This document shows, piece by piece, positions 43,010 to 54,904 of a stretch of 64,000 nt of DNA (position 1 is its first letter; each line of letters begins with the position of its first letter). Source of the stretch: Dicyema japonicum (lineage: Eukaryota > Dicyemida > Rhombozoa > Dicyemidae); the NCBI GenBank assembly GCA_011109175.1, contig RDEW01000003.1:186001-250000 (forward strand), read 5' to 3'. The position numbers were made by a program, and so were the translations under genes. Below the pieces are notes generated by a model. The model saw only the letters and a program-made list of their open reading frames with translations. It ran no database searches and had not been told where the DNA came from.

Positions 43010-44150
43010 TTATTAAGGAAAGAAAAGAGAGTAAACAGTTATATAGCGGCTGCCCTGACTGCGTGGCTATTCCCTCTCAGGATGGCGAGATTCACTCAAA
43101 TAACCAGCAGCGTTCACGAGGGTCTCCTGTTCGTGTAGCGATCCGATTCCCTAGAAGACTCAAGAATTCCAGCGTCGCAGACGCAAGGGAACTAGACGTC
43201 TAAACGGTGAGTTGGAACAAACAAAAAATCCTTGGGTAGGACCGCGTACTTTTCCCGTTTCATCTTCTCGGCATTCTTAGCGGCAGAACAAGTTCTAGAG
43301 GTATTCTGGAGTAGGTTGCAAAAGGCAAACCGTGTTGGTGCAGGTATCGTCCCAGACAAGAGGTTTCCTGGCTTCAAATAGGAAGATTGTCATCCCATTC
43401 GGTCGTTTTCCGTCCCGCCTACAAAGACCGACTGGTTCGAGCATGGAGAAGTGTCCGGCGGTGTCCAAAGCTCACCTAACGACATCGTTCAAGGCCATAT
43501 GTCTGGGAAATCTACCTGCACTCTTCCTTCAAGAGAGAAGGTGTTGCACTCCAGATTACGAATGGATTAGGTAATCCCCGAAAAATAAGGATGAAGGTAG
43601 ACTGTATGACTGACTCACAAATTCGAAAATATTAAGACATCTCTCAACACATGCCTCCAGGATATTGTCAATCCTTAGACTATTGAAAGCGTTCTTGATA
43701 TCCAGTCTGATCAGGACATGTCCCTGGGAATCTTCTATACTGCGGTTTATGAATGTCCTCACTGAATGGACAGCGGCCTCGCATCCCAAGTGAATACCGA
43801 GGCCTACTTTAGGGGGGTTCAAGAATTTTGTGACGAGTGGAATAGAATGTCTGGAGGCTATTTTAGCAGCCAGTCTTCTGAAGACAAACCCGATCGCAAC
43901 TGGTCATCTCCGCCGCCTTATAAACTATTATCTTACACGTGCTGGTTCGGTCAAAAGATCCTTCGAATCCTTTCACGGGTTCTTCGAAACTTCCTTTCCT
44001 TATTCCAAACATAAAGTTTCTGATGTCTCTTGAGTCCGTCAAGAAGCCAAAGTCTTTCATCCATGGAAGGATGGAAGGTGGAGAAGAGGGATGATTGATT
44101 GAAAGATTTTCTATACAAATCGTGAGAGGATTCGCGCTCTCAATCACGAA
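43010..44150 (-). mobile_element. Family B LINE, longest copy: RT core to 3' end
   Basis: In minus-strand order: VGLGIHLGCEAAVHSVRTFI, then GHVLIRLDIKNAFNSLRIDN with the first catalytic Asp, then FVSQSYSLPSSLFFGDYLI (43822-43556). Downstream come the 'DGKRPNGMTIFLFEARKPLV WDDTC' block (about 43440-43340), KMKREKYAVLPKDFLFVPTH (about 43250) and a degraded terminal block to about 43010. The region between about 43450 and 43550, which should carry the YADD box, is deleted or unrecognisable. Multiple stops and frameshifts are present. This copy ties the scattered family B fragments together. Confidence 0.85.
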
Positions 44151-44880
44151 AACTGCTTACTAATTTATAAAACTTGGGGCTTACAAGACTAGGGAAGGGA
44201 GAGCCTAGAATGATACGATGGCTCTTCCAGAACATTGGACTCGCGATCACAAAAGGTAACTTTTATTGCTCAATGGCAGGAGGCCATAATGGAGACTTGT
44301 CGTAATATTTGACTTATTGATTTTGTTTATTATATAATACAGTTCCAGATACATGTGATAGAAAATAAAGAAAGGTACCGAATGCGGTTTCTTTCAAGGA
44401 ATATTATATTTGAGGAGTTTTGCGTATACGCGGGAAATATAATAGATTTTCCTTGTTGCATAGATATAACTGAATATATACAAACTAACAAAAATATCGA
44501 CTAACGAACATAGGTTGAGCAAAATTTAAATTATTTTGATCGTAGCAGTTTGCTAGGAAATAAAATTTACTTTTCACGAAAAGGTCTACTATGTCCTTTT
44601 TGCAAAGTTCAAGTGTTAGTGCAGTCTTAGCGATCGCGACAATTACGCCAATACAGCTGGAACCTTTTGGATTTGACTCGGCAAATAAAAGACTTAACTG
44701 GATCTTTTTTCCATAGGAAGGTGGTAGATACTCCAGGATCAACCTCGGAAATGACCGAAAACTTTAAAAAATACGAAAGTTTTGAAAAAAAATTGTTCAT
44801 TTTTGAAACGGTTTCAGTAGAAACCTCGTGGATCTTGGTAGAATATGTACAAAAGGCGCCAGCGGGCTTCAAGTACGTTT
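44151..44880. other. Unassigned; two overlapping minus-strand frames (44485-44872) of unknown nature
   Basis: The frames SKMNNFFSKLSYFLKFSVIS and IGVIVAIAKTALTLELCKKD lie in different phases and could be exons or one frameshifted gene. No family was recognised and no clear GT-AG pair joins them. Confidence 0.3.
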
Positions 44881-47230
44881 AGATTTATTGGTTCACAATC
44901 AGTCAGTTTTTATAGTTTGAGATTTTCTTTGGTCAAGAGTATCCAAGGATTTTTCTCAGTTGGCCTCTGTGAAAAGAGTCAAGTTGTTTCATATCTTTCT
45001 TTGATGTTCCCCAAGTACCTGCGTTGTACATGAGGATGCTCGGACAAATCCAATATATAAGCGTAATCGCATCTTAGTAGGAATTTGATTCTTTCTCATC
45101 AGAATGGATTGTATTTTTTTGAGTGCTATTGTGGCCAATATTTTTCGTCCTGTGATGTCTTCTGAATCGTCAATTAGCGATCCGAGTTTTCGGGTGTTCC
45201 TTTACTTCTCATCAACGCGGGTTGGCGTTCTTTCAATAGTGGTTTATTCAGTTTTGTCTTCATTGATTATGAGGGACCATTTACTCAAAGTTGTTTTCGC
45301 TTTCTCCATAATAACTTTTATAAATTCCCTATCTTCCGCGACGAAATCGACATTATCCGCGTAAATAAGTTCCATAAAGTGGTTGTCCAGACACCCAATT
45401 TATTCTCTTAGATCTCTCAAAGCTGCCTTAAGGTAACTGATAAATAATACAGGAGATAGAGTGTCCCCCTGTGTGGTTCCAACATTGGTAGAAATAGGTA
45501 TAAACTCCTTAGAGCCAACTCTGACGAGTAGTTCAGTTGCAGATAATAGCACATGTATCATGCGCAAGTGATCCAGAGATGGCTCCAGACAACATCAGCC
45601 GTGGATCTTCCAGGCCTGAAACTACTCTGACCGCAAGAGAGATATCGATCGACATTAATATACAGCCTCGAACAATAATCGATAGAGTTTTCCTTAGGGT
45701 GGTGACTAACACAATAGGTCTCAAGCTTCCGAAGGGTCCCCGTCTTTTGCAAGGTTTATGAAAGGGTATTAATATTCCGGTCCCAATTGGAAGAGGCCAG
45801 TGCAACGCAAATGTCTTGTTCAGTATTTTTGCGAAAGAGCTCGCTAGACTATTAGAGGCATATTTGAGTAATTCCCCCGGAACTCTGTCGAATCCTGCAG
45901 CTATGTTGTTGTTCATATGATGAAATGTCTTGAAGGTCTTAGAATGTGTTATGTCATCTGATAAGTTCCGTGGGTGTCAAATAAATGTGGGTGTATAGGT
46001 ATCATTTGTTTGGAATTGTTTCTGAAAGTGGTCAGCAATTCTCGGGGATTTATCCCCATCATCCAGTATTAAGTGTTCCGATTCATCCAGATAATTTGGA
46101 ATTTTCGGGAACCCCGATTAAGCAACGCACAGTCATAAAATTTGACTTTCAGGAGAGAGCTTTTCAATTTCGGTAACCTTCTCGTCTAAGTAATTTGTCC
46201 TTAATAGACGTGGTCGGACTCTTATTTCATTAAGGATTCTGTTTCGTTGATTCCGTAGTTCTTTCAATTACTTCTGTAGCCGTTAGGATCCGTCTCGGCC
46301 TGTTTAACGGCCTCTACCAACTTTTCCAGGAGAATTTCTGGCCTTTCTTCCATATTTCGTTGTGAAGTGTGTTGCTCGATGTTGTCTTGAATTTTTCTCC
46401 GTTTCACGGTGTCGTTTATCAGTTCCTCTGTAGCTAGTCTTCTATGTTTAATGTCACCTTGATTGTTCTGGGCAATGTTACCAGAATAGTTTCCGTGTGC
46501 AAATCCGTTATCCTATGATCCTTATTTGTTACAGCTTCTCCAAATGAGCATGAGTCCACGAGAAAGTTTTTATGTGCATTCTGACATAATATAAAATCTA
46601 TTTGATTGTAATCTCTCGGCCTTTTCTGTTGCCAGTCCATGTCGTCTTATACCTGGCTGGATGTTGAAATGTCGAATTGCAGAGATAAAGACCAAATTCC
46701 AGGCAGAATCCAATTAGGGACTTTCCGGAAGAGTTTCGATACCCTTTTCCGTGCCTTCCAATACATATTTGTGGTCTTTCTTAATGCCTGCTTTGGCATT
46801 CCAGTCTCTCACCAGAAACATGATTCTTTTTCTGTGCACATTTTCGAAAGGCGTCCATACAATTCGTCCAACTCATCAGAGGTAACCAATACTCTGCCGA
46901 TATGGGGTGCATATACGTTGATAAAAGTTACAGTTTATTCCCTGTCGGTTTTAGTTAGATTTGAAGAATCGCAATTCGATCATTAACACTCCACACATTG
47001 AACTCTCTTTTTCTCAACGATACTCGGACGGCAAATCCCAGTCCATAGTGTCGGCATTCAGATGGTAGTAACATTAGGTGGTATTTTTTATTAACTTCAT
47101 CGTGTCCTCCTGCAACTTTTGTCTCAGCATACATCACTCCGTAACGGTCTAGGTCCTCGCACAGGATGTTCCATTTCGAGCTCGCTGATAGTCCTTTAAC
47201 ATTATTATTAAATGAAGCGACAGTAAAAGG
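44880..47230 (-). mobile_element. Family A LINE, near full length (endonuclease plus RT), inactive
   Basis: On the minus strand the endonuclease begins TVASFNNNVKGLSASSKWNI and continues GVMYAETKVAGGHDEVNKKY, CRHYGLGFAVRVSLRKR (47230-46955). RPRDYNQIDFILCQ with NKDHRIT (46640-46440) holds the C-terminal endonuclease motifs. RT starts NNNIAAGFDRVPGELLKYAS and has PLPIGTGILIPFHKPCKRRG with SSFRPGRSTADVVWSHLWI (45916-45558). The catalytic box at about 45360 is ELIYADNVDFVAED, with Asn replacing the second Asp. Frameshifts separate the segments. The order EN-RT-C-terminal tail establishes the structure of family A. Confidence 0.88.
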
Positions 47231-47353
47231 CGATCGAATAAAACATGTGTGAGACAGCAGAGAGGCACATCACGACCATTATTTTGTTTTAACAATAAAA
47301 ATTTATTTAGCTTATTTATTAATTTAATAAAAATTCAAATGTAAAAAGTATTT

Positions 47354-48159
47354 ATGTTGCGCAAAAAATTGTTAAAATGTGAATCCAAAACAGTTCATAA
47401 ACCTAAGAAAAAGAAGTCATTTCAGACAATTTTGGTTATCCATTAAATTAATTAGGTAGAACTTTGGCCAGAAAGCTACAGTCAAGAAATGTCCCGCTTG
47501 TGGAATGTTATTCGATCCCTCCCTTTCTGAAGATTTCGAGAGTCATAGAAAGTTACATAATGCTCAATCGAGAGTTCTGCAATTTAATCTGGTGTCATTT
47601 TAACTTAAGACTAGTCAAAATACGTGAAAAGTCAACTCAAAGTAATCGTCGGCTTCGTAGATGGGTTCATTATGCAAATTGACAAGACCAGCACCAAAAG
47701 TCTTCATAACAAAGTACTCACTTAGGCATACGCAGTTAAAATCAGTCCTCCAAGTAGTCGACTCAGAATTAGGGGATATTTCACTCCAATCACAAGTCCC
47801 GTATAAGTCCTTGCTATTTATCACGTGCTCAGATGTATTGGCGGGATACTGCTCTGTGGAATTTGTATCAGAGGTCTTTCCTTTACTTATTACAGGCAGA
47901 CCAAGTTGTTGAGTTCGTCGGGGGTGGCTGCAGAGTAGTGAAACTATCTACTCCTGTCCCTGTGAAGTGGGTGATTAGCAGAATATGGGTGGGTCAGGAC
48001 TACAGGAGGAAGAGGATTGGGACGAGGCTGCTAGATTCTGTTAAGGCTCTGGAATCTGCTAGTAAAAGTGAGATCGCTTTCACTGACCCGACTGGATGTG
48101 GATTGGAATTTATTAGGTCATATATGGAAAATTACTCCATTTATGTTAAAAATATTTAA
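47354..48159 (+). CDS. ESCO/Eco1-type cohesin N-acetyltransferase, 237 aa
   Basis: Eco1/ESCO enzymes acetylate SMC3 in S phase to lock cohesin on DNA. Five exons join in frame: 47354-47434, 47460-47591, 47615-47713, 47736-47873, 47896-48159; introns are 25, 23, 22 and 22 nt. After a short basic start (MLRKKLLKCESKTVHKPKKK) comes QTILNFGQKATVKKCPACGM and SEDFESHRKLHN. This is the family's single C2H2 zinc finger preceded by the typical 'D/NFGQK'. Then KVIVGFVDGFIMQID, QVVDSELGDISLQ and SLLFITCSDVLAGYCSVEF form the acetyltransferase core. WVISRIWVGQDYRRKRIGTR is the acetyl-CoA-binding 'RxxxIGTRLLD' signature, and EIAFTDPTGCGLEFI is the diagnostic C-terminal 'AFSDPTP.G' motif. Compared with vertebrate ESCO1/2 it lacks the long N-terminal extension and is close to a minimal catalytic unit, like yeast Eco1. 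It converges with the XPG gene 217 nt downstream. Confidence 0.92.
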
Positions 48160-48375
48160 CTTTTTGTAAATTTAATTTTTTGTATTCAGAGTGCCTGGTC
48201 GGATAGTCAAGTAAATTTTTTGTTGAAATCTGCCAATTCTCAAATTTGTCACAATTTCGCTTGAATCAAAAACGGCAAATTTGAGAGTTCACTGTATAAA
48301 TATTAAAATGATAAATATCACAAAAAATTTATTTCAGTTTGTTTTTTCGGCATACGGTTGTTTTTGAATAAAAAT

Positions 48376-49840
48376 TTAATTTAATCCAATTGAACCAATA
48401 GCCTTATAAAATTGATTACAAGTCCACCCGAAATGGTTGAAGCAAAATTCCTCCAACTTGACATAATCAATTCCACCCCAGCTAAAAGTTTGATTACTAT
48501 CATCCACATGGGGTTCCTTAAATGCTTTAAACACAGCTGGATTAGGAAATGGCTTCTCTGTAATCTCAAACTTAGTTTCTTTCCCGATTTTTTTAAGTCC
48601 TTCCAAAGTATCGTCATTATATACTTTGATGATTTTCATAGCTTGTTTAACCCCAACTCCACGTACTCCCAAAGAATAGTTACTCCCCAGTAGATAAGAC
48701 AACTGAATTATTTTATTTGATCCAATCCTTAAGTTAGCAAATATACCCTACCTGTTTTTTTTATGAATAATCCTATCATCGTAAAGCAATGGTGGCCTAT
48801 TACCTCCAAAGAATTTTCGCAGAACCTTCCTTCCCCCGAAAGCCCAAATATCACTTTCATCAGTAATAGTGGCACGTGCATGACCAGCCATTTCAATGGC
48901 GGCACACTGAGCCTCCGCTTCCCCTAAACTGGTCACATAAGGGATTCCAAACATTTTCAATAGTTCCTTGAATATTGACATAATGCTACTTTGACTTCCA
49001 GATATTCAGTCTCCGAAATTGGATCCTTGTTTGCATTAGCACGTGTTAACTCTCTACAAATATTTTTAGCAAAATCAAATGACGTCGCACAAATCTTTTC
49101 ATTTTGAGGCACCACATCTTCATTGTCAATACAATCACAAAGAAGTGGCTTATCATTTTAAGGTGCAATTATCACATCACTGTAGACTTACATAGAGCTG
49201 GGTCATCATTTTAGGGTAGGATTGTCGCATATTTATTACACGTAGAACTACAAAGAGATAGTCCAGTATTTTTTCGCAGGTTCAGTGTGATTGGAATATT
49301 CGCTTGACTTGAGAAGTTCTTGTTGAATCGACTGAGAATAAAACATAATTTCAGTATTTGGCCTTATCATTTCGTTATGACGATGAGCCTCATTCATTAC
49401 ATTGAACTCTTTATTAAGCATACCATTTTCTTTATAAAAATTAACACAGGAAACATTGACTTTCTACACTTTTCATCAAATATGTTCAATTGGGGGAAAA
49501 CATTGCAACAAATTCTATTGACTGCAACACAATCTTCCTCAATCTCTTTCCTAGTTCCTTCCAAAATCAAATCTTTATTAAAGACACTTACAGATATTTC
49601 CATAGAACTCATCCCCCCATTAGAGAAGGCGTTAAGGGTTTCATTTTGAGCATCAACCTCAAAACTATGACCTGAGTGTTCACTGAACACGTCTCCTTGA
49701 CAGGGGACACCTCGGTTTGAATCTTCAAGTGAGGTACCACAGTTATTTGACTTCTGGTCGAGCTGCTTTATAAGAATACACGATCCTTGACTTTGACTAG
49801 CAATCTTGAATCTCTGGATTTTAGAACATGCACTTTGTTA
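48376..49840 (-). CDS. XPG/Rad2-family nuclease, I-region half only, with altered metal ligands
   Basis: XPG (ERCC5) is the 3' incision nuclease of nucleotide excision repair. The minus strand gives spacer-like polar sequence (49835-49400, SEHSGHSFEVDAQNETLNAF), further exon material (QNEKICATSFDFAKNICREL, 49130-48996) and, after a 29-nt intron (48967-48995), ELLKMFGIPYVTSLGEAEAQ CAAIEMAGHARATITDESDI. This is the I-region with both Glu of E.E. Next is WAFGGRKVLRKFFGGNRPP, then after a 24-nt intron (48728-48751) IQLSYLLGSNYSLGVRGVGV, the helix-hairpin-helix entrance. Two metal-binding positions differ from the family norm: TDDSD is TDESD, and LGSDY is LGSNY. The N-terminal nuclease region (XPG-N) was not found upstream, where a LINE tail lies near 50.2 kb. 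The gene may be a degenerating or repurposed XPG, or the N-terminal exons may be lost from this locus. At least one join near 49400 is unresolved. Confidence 0.75.
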
Positions 49841-50395
49841 ACAAAAGTTACTGGTTAACGATGGGCAAAAAACACATTAATAAACATGGATTTGCCAAAT
49901 AAGTAAAATTAAAGAATCAAGGTCGTTCAATGCCTTTTAATCAGTTTTTTTGTTCAATAACACAATTGTCACCCATCAAGATGTTTTCTTAAAAAATTGC
50001 TCATAGCCCAGTGAATCTAATCATAATTCATTGAGGAACTTATAATCATCGCAATCAAGAAACACACATCACAACATATAAACTACACGTTTCTCAACTA
50101 AATTTAAAAATCCTTTAATATAATTGAAAAAAACTTAAATTAGTAATTTTATTTAAAATTTAATTAGTAGCTAAAAAAGGTGAGAATAGGCTCCATAATG
50201 CGGCCCCGTAAATTCAGTCAGCCGTCAGTACGATCATGCGTGGACGCGAGCGAGGAACACCGGGAAGATGAGGTCACTGTTGGAACGGATCGAATCAGTC
50301 AGGACTCCAGCCCCTTTACTCTAATTTTTTTGTTTTTTTAAATAAATGCTAAAATTTAATTATTGTGGATTAATTGTTAGAACGAATTAGTAACA
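49841..50395. other. No gene; LINE 3' tail at about 50200-50335 (+)
   Basis: The plus strand at 50225 reads CVDASEEHREDEVTVGTDRI, resembling the '..CV...EEHR' ends at 27.9 kb. I looked for an XPG N-terminal exon here and saw none. Confidence 0.4.
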
Positions 50396-51665
50396 TTAAT
50401 CAATATTAAAAGCACCTAATGTTGCAGATATGACTGCTTCAGTGAACTCAGTCGTAGTGGCATATCCACCGGCATCCTGTGTGCAGGCAATTCTGTCGTT
50501 TATCACACTCCGGACTCCTTCAGATATGGCAGCTGAATATTTTTCTAATCCGACGCGATTCAGCATGTTAGCCGTGCACAAAAACAGAGCGGTCGGATTT
50601 GCAATATTTCGTCCTGCCCCTATCAAAAACGAATGCCGGGCTCCCTAACGAATCAATAACCACAATTTCACAGGTTCATATACGGCGACATTATCACTAT
50701 GATTTTCTCCTGGCACAAAGCCGGCACCACCGACTAATCCGGAGACCAAATTGTCAATCACAGCCCCGTACAAATTGGGCATCACAAGAACATCAAACTG
50801 CTGAGGATTCGACACAATCTGTCTTGTCAATTATTCATCAACCTGCATGCAACAATTGTCCACAATCATGCTGTCAAATTTAATGGAGGGAAATTCATTG
50901 GAGACCACTTCACAGCACTTCAGAAACAATCCGTCGCTCAATTTCCTAAAATGAGTTTTAATTGTACATAATATTGGCTTTATGAACCGCAGTAACTTTT
51001 CTTCTGTCATTCTTAAGGGCATAATCGAAGGCGAAGCGAGCTATTCTAAGAGACTGTTTCTCCGTGATGACTTTCAGAGATTCAACAACGTTGGGAACAG
51101 CCAAAATGATAAACTGATTTTAAAACTTGATGCTCCAAGCAAGAATATTCGCCTTCAGTTTGTTCCCTCACTACAATAATGTCGACGTCCTTATAACGGC
51201 AGTTTCTTAACCCGGGCATGGTTTTGGCCTTAACTACATTAGCGTATAAATCAAGAGATTTTCTTAGAATTATCAAAAGAGTTACCTCAGTTGCATATTG
51301 TTTGTGATGAGCTCATCCTTTTTGAATCTGAGGCTGCTTGTAGTGATCCCCTTAATTGCAACTTTATTTTTGTTGATTGACTCAACGACAGTCCCAACAG
51401 AAACACTCAAATGTGGAGAGACTTCACTTAAATGAATTCAAGGCTTGGTACCTTAAAATAAGTTCTTCAAATTTTATAGGTGTCCCCAGAGCTTTTACAA
51501 GTTCCTTCACACTACTCATTAACTCATTTCCAACGCCATCTCCAGGAATCAATGTTATGGGTATTGGATTAGACACCGAGTAGCTTTTATTAATTTGCTG
51601 AGTATAATTAAGTCATTTACACTATGTACGATTCTTCTAGGGCTTAAGAGTCTTCTTAATGTCAT
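50396..51665 (-). CDS. IDH3B: Mitochondrial NAD-dependent isocitrate dehydrogenase, beta-type subunit, 366 aa
   Basis: IDH3 converts isocitrate to 2-oxoglutarate in the TCA cycle as an alpha/beta/gamma heteromer in the matrix. The start at 51665 gives [15 protein letters not shown], an Arg-rich targeting peptide. Landmarks in order: [189 protein letters not shown] and GGYATTT match the beta subunit rather than alpha (VDNTCM) or gamma. Seven introns (23, 25, 23, 25, 22, 24, 27 nt) give an exact multiple of three only if the fourth (51102-51126) ends in TG instead of AG (see findings). The gene appears intact. Confidence 0.9.
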
Positions 51666-53275
51666 CAACATGGAAGTTATTTGTATTTTTTAAATAAAAT
51701 GAAAGTTAAATATAATTTAATATAATTAGATAACTCACATTGAAACGTTTAAAACCAGAATTATTTTATTTATGGAGAGAATCAATCTATATACCTAAAA
51801 AACCTAAGCCCTCTTATCTCTAGGCCTTTTCTCGCATTCTTTTTTCAGTAGAGCCAAGATGGAGTAACAATAGAGGTTTCCCTCATTTCTGTAAAGAACC
51901 AAGAAATCACCTCTAAAACTTATTAGCTCATTTATCGACAGGCAGATCGATCCTGAAGAAGGATACTCCGATCGAATTCCTTTACAAACACAACCAGAGG
52001 CACTATCGGAAAACAGTTTTTTAGTATGTGGACCATCCAAGCAGAGTATGGGGTTTATAAAAACTCCTTTAGCAATCATTTCCTTATAATTCTGATATAG
52101 CGATATCAAGTCCCTCTCAGTTTTGCTATACATATGGGGGTCCTGTATAGTTTCTCTTAACTAATCGTTATTTAATTATGCTGTAATCTAGAAGACATCG
52201 AAAGCAGACTGATTGGATTAAATAACCTCTTTAATTTGTCTATGATCAATTTAGCTGCTTGTAAGCATCAAAGAACAAAGTGTTTCCTTTAATCCGAATC
52301 TTTTTTTCCGAGATAAAATTTAATCCGAAGACACAGAATTGGTGAAAAGTGAGTCTCAACTTCCTACGCAAGTTGAATGCAGGAATCAGCCAATTTTCCG
52401 AGAAATTTTAGTTATTTAAGTTAAGCTATTATAACGAAAACATCTCTAATTAAGTTATAGTGGAAGTAATGCGAAACGGTAGGATTTTCCAACCGACTTA
52501 TTCCCGGACAGTCTACTCAAGAAATCAATCAAACACAGGATGATTTTTGAAGATAAGTCCCAGATACTTTATTCGAGGTTTTTGAAACCTCGAATAAGAT
52601 TTTCGATAGTTCCGCTAACCTTGCACATTTTCCTTCCAACTATACGGGGGTCGACATAAGAGGATTTATCCCGTAAGCAAGCTTTAGAGCAAATTACGCG
52701 TTTCCTAAAATTTTTTGAGAATTGAGTGTCTCCTTCTTTGAGTCGTACCATCCTTTTAAACAGTATAACACTCCAGGAAGTATTGGGGAGACTAGACAAA
52801 TCAGGTATATAGTTTTTCCTTAACTCTTGTATAAATATGTTTCAGTCACAGTCAAGAGAGGACGCTCTCAGTGATCCAACAGGTGTTTTGATGCTGTGTA
52901 GTCCCGGACAAGAAAAGAGGTGGTTGTATTATGGTGTCAAGAAGGCATGATGGGCAAAGTGGAAAGGAAGATCGTCCAATTCTATTCAGATAAGAACGTA
53001 ATTCAATGTGGTTTATAAAGAATAACTCTCTGTATGCGCCGAGTGGACACGAACCTCCTGCGATAGGGAAGCTCCACTTCTATCAATATTTAATGAAGTA
53101 AGAAAGTGGTAGGAGAACTTAATTCGTAAGAACGTTCTAATCATTAGAATGGAAACATTAAAAGGGAATGGTCTGTGAATAATGAAAATTGTTTTTCTAA
53201 AGACGAGAAATCATTAAATCTTTTTTTGAAATTCCTTCAACAACGATTCTAGTTGTCTTTCATACTTGGAAAAAT
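51666..53275. other. No host gene recognised; one intact unexplained 109-aa ORF (51804-52133, -)
   Basis: The minus-strand ORF (KTERDLISLYQNYKEMIAKG, KLFSDSASGCVCKGIRSEYP, ending KRPRDKRA) is uninterrupted and protein-like, but I do not recognise it. Its basic end resembles some LINE C-termini here. The frame 52569-52799 (minus) is likewise unplaced. The rest is unassigned. Confidence 0.3.
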
Positions 53276-54122
53276 TCATTGCAGTATTGCAACAACAATA
53301 CTCCTGAGCTCTTTGCACGTAAGAAAATAAACTAAATCTTCATTTAATAGCTGAGACTTCCATAATTTCAAATTCAAAGACATTTCATTAATTTGTTCGG
53401 CAACAGTGTTTCTGGTTAATGAAATATCCTTACACAAGCGGGCGCTATCTAGACAAATAATTTTGCTGCTTTTACAAGGCATTGCTTGATGAAATCACCA
53501 TCGCAAATTGATTTTCCATTCATTGCAAGCATTCTTCTAATTTTATAGCTTACAGTAACTGATGCAGTACTTCGATTATGTTTTTTTTGAAATGAGTATG
53601 TAACACAGTTAAATTTTTTCGCAGTTCATTTATCGTTGAGACACGCATTGGATCTTCTTGGTAAATAAGCAACTTAATACCTTCGAAATAATTATATGAT
53701 CGATAATTAGATGTTAATGCCTTTTTAGGTGTATTCTTTCGGTATACCGATAAACTGGTTTTGGTGAATATGCCACCGAAATTCCTCACAAGGACCTCAA
53801 ATGGTGTTGCCCTTATTGATAGTCCCGTGAGTCAGAAGATTGTTTTAGTCATATTGGATTCAGCGAGTTTTGGAAAGTTTTGTTCCCCAAGCTGCACATC
53901 CATAACTTGAAGGTCATGAGATTATTGAACCAGAAAACCACCGTCATATCCAAAATAACAAACAAGATTTACAAATACTGATTCAAAAATTTAATTAAAT
54001 GTAAAAATAACAAAATGATTTTTCGTGTTTTATAGCCATTAAATCGTCCGCTCTTAAGCTTGTCAAAGTCCGCATGAAGGTCGCACCTATGCTTGTCAAG
54101 GGACGCATGTTTGACACCCCGG
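53276..54122 (-). mobile_element. hAT transposon 5' part, GTF2IRD2-like transposase N-terminal region
   Basis: The terminal sequence at 54122 reads, on the minus strand, CCGGGGTGTCAAACATGCG, a common hAT terminus. Inside, MNGKSICDGDFIKQCLVKAA (about 53540-53480) and, one frame over, ARLCKDISLTRNTVAEQINE (about 53450-53390) match 'KPFTDGEF.K.CL..AA' and 'ISLSRNTVA.RIE' of GTF2IRD2-type proteins. A frameshift separates them. The rest of the transposase is not recognisable downstream. Confidence 0.65.
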
Positions 54123-54369
54123 TTCTATGGGTACTATTCTGAAATCAGTCATTTGAAGATGAACAAATCAAAAAAATTACCGTCAAACCGACAACTGATA
54201 GGGAATGCTAAGAACTCATCAAAAGTAGGCCCATATTGAATTTTTAGCATCCACTTGAATAATCTCGATCCAAAGGGGCTCTTGGAAATTTTCACCGCTC
54301 CCTCAAACTCCTGATTTATTTTTGTAAACAATCATTATTATTCAGAAAGCTAATAAGGATCCATGAGAT

Positions 54370-54880
54370 CCAGGATTTTCCTCTTTATCCTCCTTCCTGA
54401 CCATTCTCGCTTCTATCGACATAAGCAATGCATTTAATAGAACCTCGCAACACGTGCTCCCAATAACATTATTTCATCGGAAATTCCATCAATTTTACAG
54501 AAACGGCTAACGTCATTCTTACATGATAGAATTGGTCGAAATGTCAATTTCATTCCCATATTTACTAAACAGGGTTTCGCAAAGACTATTATAGCCTCTC
54601 CCCCGCACTATTTAACTTTCATTTAGACAATATTCTTATAAACTCTTACTCTCTTATGCACAAGAACATTGATGAAACCTCCACAAGACTACCACAAGCA
54701 ACAACTAGATATTCTAACATCATGGATACTTGACAATCAACTTACCCCTTTCCTTCGAAATTCCCACAACTTTATGGTCCTTGTGGGATATTTTTATGTA
54801 AATTTTTATCAAATTATTCAAGTCCTTTTGGTTATGATCATCCTTTAATCATTTCTTGAAACGTCCCGAATGCTCCTCCA
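54370..54880 (+). mobile_element. LINE RT fragment, degenerate
   Basis: The plus strand has ASIDISNAFNRTSQHVLPIT (first RT Asp region), then SLSPALFNFHLDNILINSYS (normally 'G..LSP.LFNIF..DI') and, in another frame, LTSWILDNQLTPFLRNS. Stops interrupt every frame. The clade is not resolved. Confidence 0.45.
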
Positions 54881-54904
54881 AACTTATGGGATAGATCTTT
54901 TTTT

